A model generated the notes under the pieces. The model had not been told where the DNA came from, ran no database searches, and worked only from the letters and a program-made list of their open reading frames with translations. The position numbers were made by a program, and so were the translations under genes. From Eriocheir sinensis (taxonomy: Eukaryota > Arthropoda > Malacostraca > Decapoda > Varunidae): 64,000 bases of DNA. The stretch spans positions 1,060,550 to 1,124,549 of the forward strand of contig NW_026111610.1 of assembly GCF_024679095.1 (NCBI RefSeq), written 5' to 3'. Shown here piece after piece: positions 32,641 to 43,076 of this stretch (position 1 is the stretch's first letter; the number at the start of each line of letters is the position of its first letter).

Positions 32641-34440
32641 TCTGATTCGGATGTGTAGAATCGGACGCTCAGTAAGGCAAAGACATATATTCACCTCAAT
32701 GAAGTTTAGACGACATTCAGACATCAGAATTGGACGCAATATAGTACAAAGTCACACATTCACCTCAATGGAGTTGAGACGACATTCAATGAAACTCTAA
32801 ACTCTGTTAAGGTGAATGTGTGTGTTTGACTTATTGAGCGTCCGATTCTGATGTCTAATAAAGTTAGAATTGGACGCTACATAGTACAAAGTCACACATT
32901 CACCTCAATGGAGTTGAGACGACATTCAATGAGACTCTAAACTCTGTTAAGGTGAATGTGTGTTTGACTTACTGAGCGTCCGATTCTGATATCTATCAAA
33001 GTTAGAATTGGACGCTACATAGTACAAAGTCACACATTCACCTCAATGGAGTTGAGACGACATTCAATGAGAATCTAAACTCTGTTAAGGTGAATGTGTG
33101 TGTTTGACTTACTGAGCGTCCGATTCTGATGTCTATCAAAGTTAGAATTGGACGCTACATAGTCACACATTCACCTCCATGGAGTTGAGACGACATTCAA
33201 TGAGACTCATTCACCTCAATGGAGTTGAGACGACATTCAATGAGAATCTAAACTCTGTTAAGGTGAATGTGTGTGTTTGACTTACTGAGCGTCCGATTCT
33301 GATGTCTATCAAAGTTAGAATTGGACGCTACATAGTACAAAGTCACACATTCACCTCAATGGAGTTGAGACGACATTCTAAACTCTGTTAAGGTGAATGT
33401 GTGTTTGACTTACTGAGCGTCCGATTCTGATATCTATCAAAGTTAGAATTGGACGCTACATAGTACAAAGTCACACATTCACCTCAATGGAGTTGAGACG
33501 ACATTCAATGAGAATCTAAACTCCATTAAGGTGAATGTGTGTTTTTGTCTTGTTGATGCATCCAATTCTTAATACAAAGTGTTAACAGAATCGGAAGCTC
33601 TGAAGACTAAAACACACATTCACCTCGGTTAAGTTAGATGACATTTGAATGTCGTCTAAACTCCATTAAGGTGAATGTGTGTTTGTTGTGATGCATCCAA
33701 TTCTTAATACGAGTGTTAACAGAATCGGAAGCTCTGGAAGACTAAAACACACATTCACCTCGGTAATGGTTAGATGACATTTGAATGTCGTCTAAACTCC
33801 ATTAAGGTGAATGTGTGTTTGTCTGTTGTGATGCATCCAATTCTTAATACGAGTGTTAACAGAATCGGAAGCTCTGGAAGACTAAAACACACATTCACCT
33901 CGGTTAAGGTTAGATGACATTTGAATGTCGTCTAAACTCCATTAAGGTGAATGTGTGTTTGTCTGTTGTGATGCATCCAATTCTTAATACGAGTATTAAC
34001 AGAATCGGAAGCTCTGGAAGACTAAATCTCGGTTAAGTGTAGATGACATTAGAATGACGTCTAAACTCCATTAAGGTGAATGTGTTTGTCTGTTGTGATG
34101 CATCCAATTCTTAATTTGAGTGTTAAGCAACTATTACATACTATGTAACAGTATTGTCAAAATCGGAAGCTCTGAAGACTAAAACACACATTCACTTCGA
34201 TTCCTTAAGGCTAATGTGTATTTTCTGTTGTGTTGCATCCAATTCTTAATTGGAGTGTTAACAGAATCAGAAGCTCCGAAAGATTAATACACACATTCAC
34301 CTCGATCGAGGTTAGATGACATTTGCACTCTTGTACTTTGTGAGTCCTGGTGAATGTTATTTAAGCTTTTGTCTTGTGAACTTACAATATCGTCTTAACT
34401 CTATTGAGGTGAATGTGTGTTTTATCTTAGGAAGCTTACA
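32640..34440. repeat. hr-like palindromic array 3 (largest)
   Basis: About 12-14 units. A typical unit has CACACATTCACCT (32893-32905) and AGGTGAATGTGTG (32950-32962), perfect 13-bp arms 44 bp apart. The outer flanks GAATTGGACGCTACATAGTA and TTACTGAGCGTCCGATTCTG form a second inverted layer. From about 33540 the units change to the GCATCCAATTCTTAAT type of array 1. The arrangement suggests cruciform-forming elements like baculovirus hrs. Confidence 0.85.
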
Positions 34441-34953
34441 ATGTATAACTCAATCAGTGTTACTCATTTCGGGTGTTTAAACCAAAGCTAAATCTACATT
34501 TTATTGTTAACCTTTTTTTTTAAATGTACAAAATAATGTCTTACTCTTTCAAGTGCACTTGGTTATACATGACTTCCATTAATAACCAAATGTAATAAGA
34601 AAGTCACCAAGTTAGATTTAACAGCAGCAAGCATAGTGTCAAGTGTGTCTGCATCCTTGCAACGAATTCCGATTTTCTGCACTGTCAATGTAGCGCTAGT
34701 TATATCAGACGTCGTCTCGTTGATTGCTTTCCGGTCAAACGACGGAATGGGTACGGTGTGTAGTTACTTGCTTGTGATTTGTGTGAGTCGTTTTAAATGT
34801 GGATGTCGGACCTGTGTGAAGCACGACATGATGTGCTGACAAGTGTTCAGCGTCCTTGTCCGCTGCAACCACAAAAGCCGACACGTCACTAACGTTTGAA
34901 TCGGCTCGAGAAACCGTAACACACGTTGGTGTTACCTATGCCGAAGACAAAAT
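34441..34953. other. Non-coding or unrecognised
   Basis: AT-rich left half, mixed right half. A short plus-strand frame (34636-34839) begins with a non-ATG codon and has no recognisable domain. I do not call a gene. Confidence 0.35.
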
Positions 34954-35136
34954 TTAATTTAATCGTTGGACAACCTTGTTTTTCATCCTGGATAAGATTT
35001 GATTTTCAACATCACTAGCTTTTAAACTCCTAAGGATGTTGCGGTCTGATCGTTGACCGGCTTCAACCTGAGCTAAGATGGACATAACCGCTGATACTAA
35101 CACAGCACCTGAATACTGATCGAAATCGTAATACAC
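34954..35136 (-). pseudogene. Fragment of a viral gene, C-terminal part
   Basis: Sixty coherent residues (YDFDQYSGAVLVSAVMSILA ...) end in NKVVQRLN at TAA 34954. The frame is closed upstream by a TGA next to the first codons, and there is no ATG. It looks like the C-terminal end of a helical protein whose 5' part is lost or frameshifted. No family is recognised. Confidence 0.3.
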
Positions 35137-35233
35137 TTGAAAGCAGAATCATTACATAAATTAAAAGCAAGCAGTCAACGCTCTTAAGAGAAGTGGAACT
35201 CTTGTGTGACAAATATGAGAAAACCGACACTAT

Positions 35234-35881
35234 GTGAAAACGGACAACAACGCTAGTGTTAGCGTGGACTATAGAGAAGAGTACATATTACGCGTCAAAT
35301 TGGGTGTTTATTTCATACCTACTTTGGGTAAGGTGTACAAGTTCCTAGACAGTGCAGATAAATTCATCGAATACCTGACAGAGGTAAGCGTCGGATTGCG
35401 GTTGAAAGAATGCATACAGAGCGTTGTTGGTGTCGAACGTGTCTGTCCTGAGCATTTCTGTTACGAGTTGCAATATGTGGGACCGGGATTGGATGTGGTG
35501 CTCCAAGCAGATGAGAGTATTATTCTAGACACTAGATATCGAGAAATGTGTGTATACAACATGGTGATGTTAAAACATTGTATAGCTGTTGAGGATCAAC
35601 ATCTTTATGATGGATTGTGGTCTTTAGAAAACACCTGTGATTTAGCATGTGTTGATAAGAGATACTACGTCAAAATTAGTATTACTTTTTGTGTGTGTGT
35701 GTTGGGTGTGTGTGTGGCCCTGCTAAACTGGGTCCAGATTTACCTGATATATTTGCATTTTATATACATTGTTGAAATTATAGCGGAACTAAACCGGGGT
35801 GTGTGGGGGTGTGGGTGGGTGGGTGGTCGTGGCGGCGGCGGCTTAGTAGTAGTAGTAGTAGGAGGCTTAAGGCGGGTGTGA
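35234..35881 (+). pseudogene. Membrane-anchored viral protein, degraded ends
   Basis: The coherent frame from about 35225 lacks an in-frame ATG; an ATG in another frame at 35215 suggests a short indel. Residues 1-150 form a globular part with cysteines at CPEHFCYE and CDLACVDKR. Residues 152-188 are strongly hydrophobic (FCVCVLGVCVALLNW, then IYLIYLHFIYIV), one or two membrane spans. The last 30 residues lie in GTGG-type low complexity and are unlikely to be native. Function unknown. It may be an envelope protein. Confidence 0.4.
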
Positions 35882-36140
35882 GTGAGTGAGTCACCACCTA
35901 AACCACCACCACCACCTAACCTAACCTAAACCACCACCACCACCTAAACCACCACCTACACAGCTGTCACAACCACCCTCTCCCCATTCTCGTGGCAAAA
36001 TTAATTTCGGACGGATTACGAATCACTATATGTCATGACCCCCCTGCAGATCTGGACCCCACTTGGAAAACAAGAGGGAGGGGTGGGTGGTAGGGTGGCT
36101 CAAACTAGGAGGAGGAGGAGGAGGAGGCTACAGATTAGCA
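35785..36140. repeat. GTGG / CCACCA low-complexity block with CCTAA words
   Basis: GTGGGTGG and GGCGGC runs are followed by CACCACCACC runs with three CCTAACCTAA copies near 35918. The CCTAA words match the pentamer at 12.9 kb. It separates two gene remnants and may be inserted host sequence. Confidence 0.6.
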
Positions 36141-36149
36141 GCAGTGGGG

Positions 36150-36509
36150 TGGGGTGTTGTGGACAAGTTAAAGAACTACGATTATAATATCCGTCTGCGT
36201 TATTTTCACTTCAGTTGTCAACCATGTGAGAATTTAGAATCAACCCTTCTAGAACTTGGAAATGAAAGTATCAGACAAATTTGTAATTCTCCTTATGTTA
36301 CAATTCTTCATGTGTCTACTAATAAGAAGAGGACCAGTCTTGTTGATTTCCATCAGTTTGTTAAGGTTAATTTACCTGCCTCCTTAAAATTATATTTTTC
36401 TGTCAGCACTAGAAATCATATTTTAGTTTCATTAATAAAAGTTTTATCATTTCTTCGAATGTGTTCCATTGTGACATATTTCCATCCAATAGGGTACTTC
36501 CTGTGTTAG
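36150..36509 (+). CDS. Unknown protein fragment
   Basis: The part of the frame after the low-complexity block reads as about 115 coherent residues (YDYNIRLRYFHFSCQPCENL ... LRMCSIVTYFHPIGYFLC), with a CxxC and a hydrophobic C-terminus. The formal ATG at 36063 lies inside GGA repeats and is doubtful. No family is recognised, and its origin (viral or host) is unclear. Confidence 0.3.
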   Translation, partial: WGVVDKLKNYDYNIRLRYFHFSCQPCENLESTLLELGNESIRQICNSPYVTILHVSTNKKRTSLVDFHQFVKVNLPASLKLYFSVSTRNHILVSLIKVLSFLRMCSIVTYFHPIGYFLC

Positions 36510-36699
36510 GTAAGAACGGAATAAATGAAGTTTTATTTGGATGTAATTGTGATAACGGGATACAAGGATAATAAAAAAGGAAGGAATATTGGGTATATAT
36601 ACAAAAAATTAAATCAATGATTTTATTATTCTATAAAATAGGGATGGGGGTTCACTTTGTACACTCTTGATGAGTTTCATCCAAGGTGGAAAGTAGTAA

Positions 36700-37563
36700 A
36701 TGCCCATTTTATTAGGTATCTTCATCTTAATAAATCTAAAACCTAAAAATTCGGTGGTTATATTTGTACTCATGTTTTCTAATAGAAAACATGTCCACAA
36801 CAACACCAAGAACAAGTCATCTAACAACATTCATCCAGTTTTGAATTTAAAATTCGATAAATTAGAATTGTCTAAGTCAGTTCGTCGAAATAATTTTTTG
36901 AAGAATTACATTCAGGTTGTAAGAAATTTTAAATTGGGTATTCTACCTGCTGACATATCCAGAGAAATAGAAATCGTTTCTTTGAATGACTCGAATGTAG
37001 CTTGCGTCGTGACACCATTAGGTCTTCATGTCGCATTGGTGGCTAGTAAACTTATAGTTTACCCGCGTCAGTACCAATTCGAAAACGTGTTCTGTTCGGA
37101 GGGAAAACAACATAGCCTTGTTTTTAATCCTAGTACGTCCAAGTGGAGTAGCGGGTGTAGCATCAACTTTAACATCTTTAAAATCCAACAGTCTTATGGC
37201 CGAAGAAAATTTTTATCGCTGAAGGACATATACATTGTAGGAGAAGATCCGACGTTATCTTTGATCAAATATCTCTTTGAGATCAAATGGACAGGACACG
37301 GGACGGAACAACACCCTTCACCTGCGGTGATTTTAAAGAGACATGTTCTTTCTGAACGACGAGCTTTGAGTCTGGTGTTTCTCTTTGGTTTGATGATATT
37401 GTTTCTTTTGTTTTTAATAAGGCTAGATGTTGATGTCAAAGTAGATCATGTCAACAGGTACATGAAGATCGTTGAAAAAACACCTCCTGTTTTTTTTAAA
37501 TATTGTCGTGAGTGCTTCAGATGGATTCAAAGACCTTCCTTTTTCCTCAAAGAGAAATATTGA
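36700..37563 (+). CDS. Membrane protein, chimeric N-terminus (287 aa)
   Basis: The frame runs from ATG 36700 to TGA 37563. The coding part from about 36810 to 37187 is duplicated, inverted, at 45834-46214, where it is joined to a different N-terminus. Beyond 37187 this copy alone carries the rest: a Pro-His segment, then a hydrophobic span (LSLVFLFGLMILFLLFLIRL, about residues 225-244), then a charged tail with a CRECFRW motif. A single span near the C-terminus suits an envelope protein. The first 35 residues come from AT-rich sequence and may not be native. Function unknown. Confidence 0.5.
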   Translation: MPILLGIFILINLKPKNSVVIFVLMFSNRKHVHNNTKNKSSNNIHPVLNLKFDKLELSKSVRRNNFLKNYIQVVRNFKLGILPADISREIEIVSLNDSNVACVVTPLGLHVALVASKLIVYPRQYQFENVFCSEGKQHSLVFNPSTSKWSSGCSINFNIFKIQQSYGRRKFLSLKDIYIVGEDPTLSLIKYLFEIKWTGHGTEQHPSPAVILKRHVLSERRALSLVFLFGLMILFLLFLIRLDVDVKVDHVNRYMKIVEKTPPVFFKYCRECFRWIQRPSFFLKEKY

Positions 37564-37690
37564 CGAATATGTCTACTACCAACAACATCCAGGGCAACTT
37601 CTACAGGTTTTGATGTAATTGGTATTTGTCTAATAAAATCATACTATATTCTAGTGTTATTTTTATTTTCCTTACAGCTTATGTTACATT

Positions 37691-37785
37691 TAATGTTGAA
37701 AATATCATCATAGTTTAACACGGTTTCTTCGGGTTACAATTAATATTGAAAATATTATCATAGTTCAACACGGTTTCTTCGGGAA
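37691..37785. repeat. 45-bp tandem duplication
   Basis: AATATTGAAAATATTATCAT and AACACGGTTTCTTCGGG follow each other twice with slight differences. It lies at the 3' end of the minus-strand gene that follows and at the edge of the duplicated segment. Confidence 0.7.
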
Positions 37786-39255
37786 TGTAGTCACCCAACA
37801 TAGAGTCGTAAACAATCTTCGATGCATTGTATACTTCAGGTTTGTAACTTTCCAAAGCTGCTGCATCCGATGTATTAAAAAAAACTGCACAAATTCAGAT
37901 TGCATTCCAAGATAAAATTGGAGAGTTAATCTGCAAACGTTAGCCTTTACCATTGAAAAGACACTAGGACAGAGCAACAACACATCGATATTCCATCCCT
38001 TCGATTTTAAAAAGTTCTTATACAGAATGTAAAACAAATACAGAGTCGAAAAGGTTGCATTCTCGTTAGTGTGGAAACTCTTATTTAAATTTAATTTGAT
38101 TTGAGATAAATAATCATACATCAATATTGCATTAGTGGTAAAAATTTTTGTAGTATCCTTTCCAAAGAAGAGATCGAGTACATTGTTTGGTTCAAGCGTT
38201 TCTAACCGATACATCGGATTAAATTTAGATTTCATCATTTCCAATAACGAAACCACAAAAGAATGCATTACGTTATGAACCGATATCATATTTTTTAAAA
38301 TCCAAGATACAGAGTCAATCCCATACTTCATGAGTTTTCCCATGTCTTTCCTTCTGCTAGTGTCATCTACCAAGATTGTGAGTAACTCCACCGCTGGGTA
38401 AGAACCTAAGACACAACTGAGGTTATTCAGGTTACCATTGTCTTCGTTTATAGACGGAGTTTTATTTAACTTAGCATTTTTTTAAATTAAGGTTGTAGAG
38501 TATAAACTAGAGATGCGTTTATCATTTTCACTGATTAAGTTCTCCTGAGTAAGAACATCACTTTCGTACATAAAATAATTTCCAGCTCGGTTGTATTCGA
38601 TAGAAGCACCTATCACATCGACGTTGTCTGTTATCAATTTAGGGTTAGCTTTAAAACTCGGACGCAACAATTTTATTCTATCCTCCAATGATTTGGGTTG
38701 TTCAATTTCCATTTTTTCTTCGCTGGGTTACTCAACTTCCATTTTTTCTTCCCGTAGTTCTTCTTCGCCTCTTGTAGCGCTAGTTGATAGTGGTGGTGGT
38801 GGAGGAGGCTCCTCTCGTGGGGGATCTTCTGGTGCACTATCTACCTCTGCATCTCCCACAATCATTGCTACCTCTGCATCTCCCACAATCATTGGTGCAG
38901 GCTCTTCTGGTGTTTGATATCCTGGTATTGTATCTACCACAATCATTGATGTAGGATCTAATGCTGCAGGTGTAGGCTCTCCTGGTGGTGAAAGTGGTGG
39001 TGGTGGTGGTAGCGGTGATAGTGGTGGTGGCGGTGGCATTGGTTGCAAAGGTAGCGGTGGTGGTGATGGTGGCGGTGGTAGCGGTGGCATTGGTTGCAAA
39101 GGTAGCGGTGGTGGTGATGCTGGATCATTTAGGCTTTCTTCCATTTCCATTTGTATCGAATTATTTTCAACATTCGAGCTTTCTTCTATGGTGTCATTGC
39201 TAACCGGCTCATTTAAAAGGGCTTCTTCTGTGCTTTCTGTTATTGAATCGCTCAT
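37734..39255 (-). pseudogene. Large proline-rich viral protein with two in-frame stops
   Basis: The gene starts at ATG 39255 (MSDSITESTEEALLNEP). Residues 40-100 are a proline-rich tandem repeat (PPPLPLQPMPP). The same frame continues across TAA at 38730-38728 and TAA at 38484-38482 to about 37880, where a change in an A run shifts it. The first TAA lies in a duplicated motif whose other copy has CAA, so a C-to-T change is likely. The C-terminal 150 residues (RLETLEPNNVLDLFFGKDTT onwards) are duplicated at 21503-21995. No family is recognised. The start is only 5 bp from the divergent gene at 39261, so each promoter must lie in or near the other gene. Confidence 0.6.
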
Positions 39256-39260
39256 TCAGG

Positions 39261-40889
39261 ATGGAAAAGGACAACAACAACGACAGTAGCTTTAAGTCAG
39301 TTGCTTCTGCTACGTTGAAGGAATTGAATTATTATTATAAAACTTTAAAACAATGTATATCGTCACAACCAGAAATACGAAAACATTGTTATAACAATCA
39401 GGTGAATCACAAAGGTCAGGTTCTCGGTTGTTCTCACTGTCAACAGAGTTACAATAGTCATCTGGATGATGAAGAAGATTCAGACCGCACGCAAGATATA
39501 CTTACAACAGCTGCGTTCTATGGCTTGATTCTCTCTACTGGATCGCTAACCAATTCAAATTTAGTTTCTTTGTGTTCTAGGTTGCAGAAACACGATAGGA
39601 GTCTTGCGTCGTTAAATTACGACAGTTTTGTCGACGTTGTATATAGTGATTTTGATCCGCTCGAGGTGGATCTCTTGAATCAACATCAACAGCAACAACC
39701 ACATCAGCAGCATCAAGACAACCGCAACGACAAGAAAAGGATGAATCCGTACTTGAGACAATTGAAGTCGGTGATGATTGCCCCTTACTCGGCGACACCT
39801 TCGTGAGAGAGAGTGTTGAACGACCAACTGTCGACTCTATACCACGCGTTAGAGTTGTACGATCAAAATCTCGACGGTGAGAAATATTTATCTTCAAATA
39901 CAGCTTCGGATGCTAACATCATTACATGCACTATGTTTTCAGAAACACCCATGACCAGAGACATGTTACCCGGACAGTACAACTCTAACATGTTAAAGTT
40001 AGTCGCCTCAAGCGGATCTGTTGTACCAGTGCGAGGATTACACAGTCGTCCGGTCACTTGCAGTATAACTGCGACACCAGTGTTAATCAGCAACTCTTTC
40101 TTGTTAAAGTTTTTGTGGACAAGGCTATGTATAATAGAATGTTAGTCTTCAATCTCGAAACTGACTTCACTACTGTTAATAAAAACATCAATGTGGAAAT
40201 CGGAGAACGAATGATTGCGGCTTGGATGAAAGTGTGTCACGCTCGTCACATCATGCGTCTCTATCCTGAGTTGTCCTCATCCGTGTTGATGAACGATTGT
40301 GTTAATGATTGTATTTGCGTTTCTGGTCGTAAAGATGTCACCGACCCAGAACAAATCATTACTCTTTTTCAACAGTATTTCTCAAGCATGTTAAAACTAA
40401 AAAGTGCTCAAATTAAGTGAGAATAGTAATGTTGTTAAGTTAAACGAATCAGCTAATTCTTTCTTGCATGCTTACGGATCTCTTCTCTTGGCGTCTCGAC
40501 CTAGTCCTGTTGTTGTTCAGAACGGACGACAATCGCTACCGAGATGTTCGCCAAGGTTGGTGGATTTTCGATCTAGTCCTGTTGTTATTCAGAATCGACG
40601 ACAATCGATGACGAGAAGTAATAGCTGCTCACCATCTTCACCCAAAGTAGCGGCAAGTTCTCCTCTGGAGAGAGTCATCATATATTCGGTAGGTCAAGCC
40701 GTCTCACTTATTAATGTGTTCCTTAACATTGCACATTTTCTTCAGAAAACGGATGTCGATAACACTTTAGATGCATTGAAGAGTGAAATTGAGAAAGTTC
40801 GTTTACCGTATTTAGACTTGGCACAAATTAGAAATATTTTAGAAAAACTGACATGTCTGTTCTTACTAATGATCCTCACGGATTCTTGA
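39261..40889 (+). pseudogene. Viral protein of ~540 residues with stop and frameshifts
   Basis: The ATG at 39261 (MEKDNNNDSSFKSVASATLK) opens a frame that meets TGA at 39804-39806 and continues in the same frame to about 40100. It shifts frame between 40058 and 40145, and shifts again between 40404 and 40420, ending at TGA 40889. The N-terminal third has a CSHCQQSYNSH motif and a Gln/His-rich stretch. A repeated SPVV(V/I)QN-RRQS unit (about 40500-40620) precedes a hydrophobic helical C-terminus. TGA followed by GAG suggests an original CGA. No family is recognised. It is divergent from the gene at 39255. Confidence 0.55.
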
Positions 40890-41092
40890 ACACTGTGACG
40901 TAGTCTCTAGCAAAAATAGTAGTGATGTAACAATACTGTGACGTAGTCTAATAATAACACGAGGGTGATAATCACCTGCAAAAACACGAGGGTGTTAATT
41001 GCACATATAGTAGTGACGTAATAACACTGTGACGTAGTCTAATAATAACACGAGGGTGATAATCACCTGCAAAAACACGAGGGTGGTGTGAA
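40888..41092. repeat. CRE-like array 2
   Basis: Two to three units of the 25.7-kb type: GTAGTGATGTAACAATACTG, TGACGTAGTCTA, ACACGAGGGTGATAATCACC. It sits between the end of one gene and the truncated start of the next. Confidence 0.85.
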
Positions 41093-41102
41093 CAACGTTC
41101 AA

Positions 41103-41709
41103 AACTTTTTTTAATCAGGAAAGGAAACTAGTAAACAACAATGAAGCAGCAGCAGCAGCAGCGATCGACTTTACCAGTAAAGGACCGAAGGATCTTCCGA
41201 TTTCGGATATCCTATCTTTTCTCAAAAACGATTTTGAAAATATTATGAAATGTATAATAAGTCGTTTAATGGTAGTGGTAAGCGAAAAAGAATTTGAAAT
41301 TATTGCCGATCTTTGTAAAGAAATAATTAAAATTATGGTTGATAGTATACACGTGGCTGTCAATCCCCCCAAAAAATTTAGAGAATGTAAGCACTAAAGT
41401 TATACTCGAGAGCAATGCCACAGGGGTGTACATAGACGGGGATGGCTTGATCTCACATCTGTCCGATGTTCAAAGACCAGATCAAACCTTAAAGACATCA
41501 GACACAATTTGATAAGAAATCTACTTAACATTATCAAAGCCTATAAAATCAACACGTATCTCACCAATAATTCACTCAAAGAAACTATGTATGAAAATAT
41601 CTTCACGGCTGCTATTCCGTTCTCTTCTGTGTTCGCAAGGTTCTTGTATGACGACATCGAAGGTTATGGTGCACACCTACAAGCTGTGTTAGCAGAATTA
41701 AAACTTTGA
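41103..41709 (+). pseudogene. Viral helical protein, 5' truncated and frameshifted
   Basis: Coding sequence on the plus strand begins inside or just after the CRE array, with no ATG. It runs through a poly-Ala tract (GCA repeats, 41138-41156) and a helical segment to a stop at 41395. Frames change at the CCCCCCAAAAAA run near 41370 and again near 41490. The last part (NLLNIIKAYKINTYLTNNSL onwards) ends at TGA 41709. About 195 residues in all. No domain is recognised. An AATAAA follows at 41714. Confidence 0.45.
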
Positions 41710-41713
41710 TTCA

Positions 41714-41719
41714 ATAAAA
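41714..41719 (+). terminator. Poly(A) signal AATAAA
   Basis: A hexamer a few bases after the stop at 41709. Confidence 0.45.
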
Positions 41720-41749
41720 TATATATTTATAACTAACATGTCTTAATAG

Positions 41750-42015
41750 CCAAAAAGTGGGGTCCGGTATTTTACGTCTCCGTGCAAGACAAAAGCAATG
41801 ACTTATGCTTTAATTTCGCAACATGTGGATGAGGGATACACGAACTAAACTACATGGCATGTGAGGTAAACAAAGTGTATACACAAGGTATCGACAGAGT
41901 GGGGTCCGGATCTACATAGGGGTATACACAAGGTATCGACAGAGTGGGGTCCGGATCTACATAGGGGTATACACAAGGTATCGACAGAGATGGGTCCGGA
42001 TCTACATAGGGGTAT
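41750..42015. repeat. GTGGGGTCCGG-type tandem repeat
   Basis: One copy of the AAGTGGGGTCC...TTTTACGTCTCCGTGCAAGA element (41755-41840) is followed by three 48-bp units containing GGTATCGACAGAGTGGGGTC and CGGATCTACATAGGGGTATA. The units form the 3' end of the gene on the minus strand. Confidence 0.85.
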
Positions 42016-42866
42016 ACACAAGCTTCTTTGACGACACTTCGCCCGAAGGCACTTCTCTGAGCGTAATCCGTTAACCCTACGCGAGGTAGATCATTGGGAT
42101 GGTCAACACAACTTGAAATCAAATCGTCAATAGTGATGGAATCCGAGTTGATAGACTTCATGAAGACAATGTTACATAGACGTTGGATACAATCGCTCTT
42201 ATCTTCCGTCAATAATCGTTTGATGAAAGCAGCAGGTCTAGAAGCGAGGAAAGCTCTTCGACCCAATAGAAAGGAGATGAAGTGTTTTTCGATAAACTCG
42301 TTCCAATTCCTTGTATCGAAACCATTGAAATCAAATCCTTCTGTTATGGTGGACATGATGTTTTCATAAAATTCATCGTTAGTACCCAACATCCCCAGCA
42401 TGTAAGCTGTGTAAGTGTAGAAAAAGGTAGTGTCTTCTTCAATATCAAAGAAACGTCCTTCCCTCTCACATCTTGAGAAATAGGAATTGGATGTGGGTAA
42501 TACTGCTGAAGATTTCCAAGACCGACTGACAATGTAGAGACTCGTGATGAACGGGAGTAGTCTCTTGGCGTCGTCTCCATTCGTCCCATTGAGTGCATAA
42601 ATTTCACAATTTTCAATGCACAACCTGAACACAATACAAGACATTAACACTCTGGTAAAAGTAAAAGTCTCTCTGTTAGTGGCTTCCAGAGACATTAGAA
42701 ATGTTACTCTCTCATCAGTGAGATCTGCTTCATCATTCCAACGCGAAAACCTTATGTTTTCATTTTGAGTTTCTTTCAAATTGATTTTAGAAGCTGTGTC
42801 GTTACTAGAGAGGAATTCGCTACAATTAATAAAGTTTTCGGTTGAACGCGAATCGTCGGCATTCAT
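41850..42866 (-). CDS. Viral protein with repeat-derived C-terminus (338 aa)
   Basis: The frame starts at ATG 42866 (MNADDSRSTENFINCSEFLS) and ends at TAA 41850. Residues 1-270 are a coherent helical protein with several Cys and no membrane span. From about residue 280 the sequence is three copies of a 16-residue unit, CVYPYVDPDPTLSIP plus one, encoded by the 48-bp repeat that also occurs as non-coding sequence elsewhere in the block. The native end probably lay before the repeat, and read-through added a tail. No family is recognised. Confidence 0.6.
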   Translation of the reverse strand: MNADDSRSTENFINCSEFLSSNDTASKINLKETQNENIRFSRWNDEADLTDERVTFLMSLEATNRETFTFTRVLMSCIVFRLCIENCEIYALNGTNGDDAKRLLPFITSLYIVSRSWKSSAVLPTSNSYFSRCEREGRFFDIEEDTTFFYTYTAYMLGMLGTNDEFYENIMSTITEGFDFNGFDTRNWNEFIEKHFISFLLGRRAFLASRPAAFIKRLLTEDKSDCIQRLCNIVFMKSINSDSITIDDLISSCVDHPNDLPRVGLTDYAQRSAFGRSVVKEACVYPYVDPDPSLSIPCVYPYVDPDPTLSIPCVYPYVDPDPTLSIPCVYTLFTSHAM

Positions 42867-43076
42867 GATCGTTTCGTAAGCTCACAGTAGCTCAAGTGGG
42901 TCTAAAATTTGTCAATTTTGTCTCATAAGTAGGTCCTACATCACCTAAAAATTGAAAGGTTGACTGAGGGTAGAGAAATGGGATTATAGAGTTTAGAAAT
43001 ATAAAAAAGCCTTTAATCTTTCATCTACTTTATTTGAATACAGAGGTGAGTAATTCTTCAACCAGTAGAGTTTGAT

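Noticed and set aside
34636..34839. A 67-residue Cys-containing plus-strand gene
   Set aside because: It starts at a non-ATG codon and has no recognisable domain and no promoter. Evidence is too thin.
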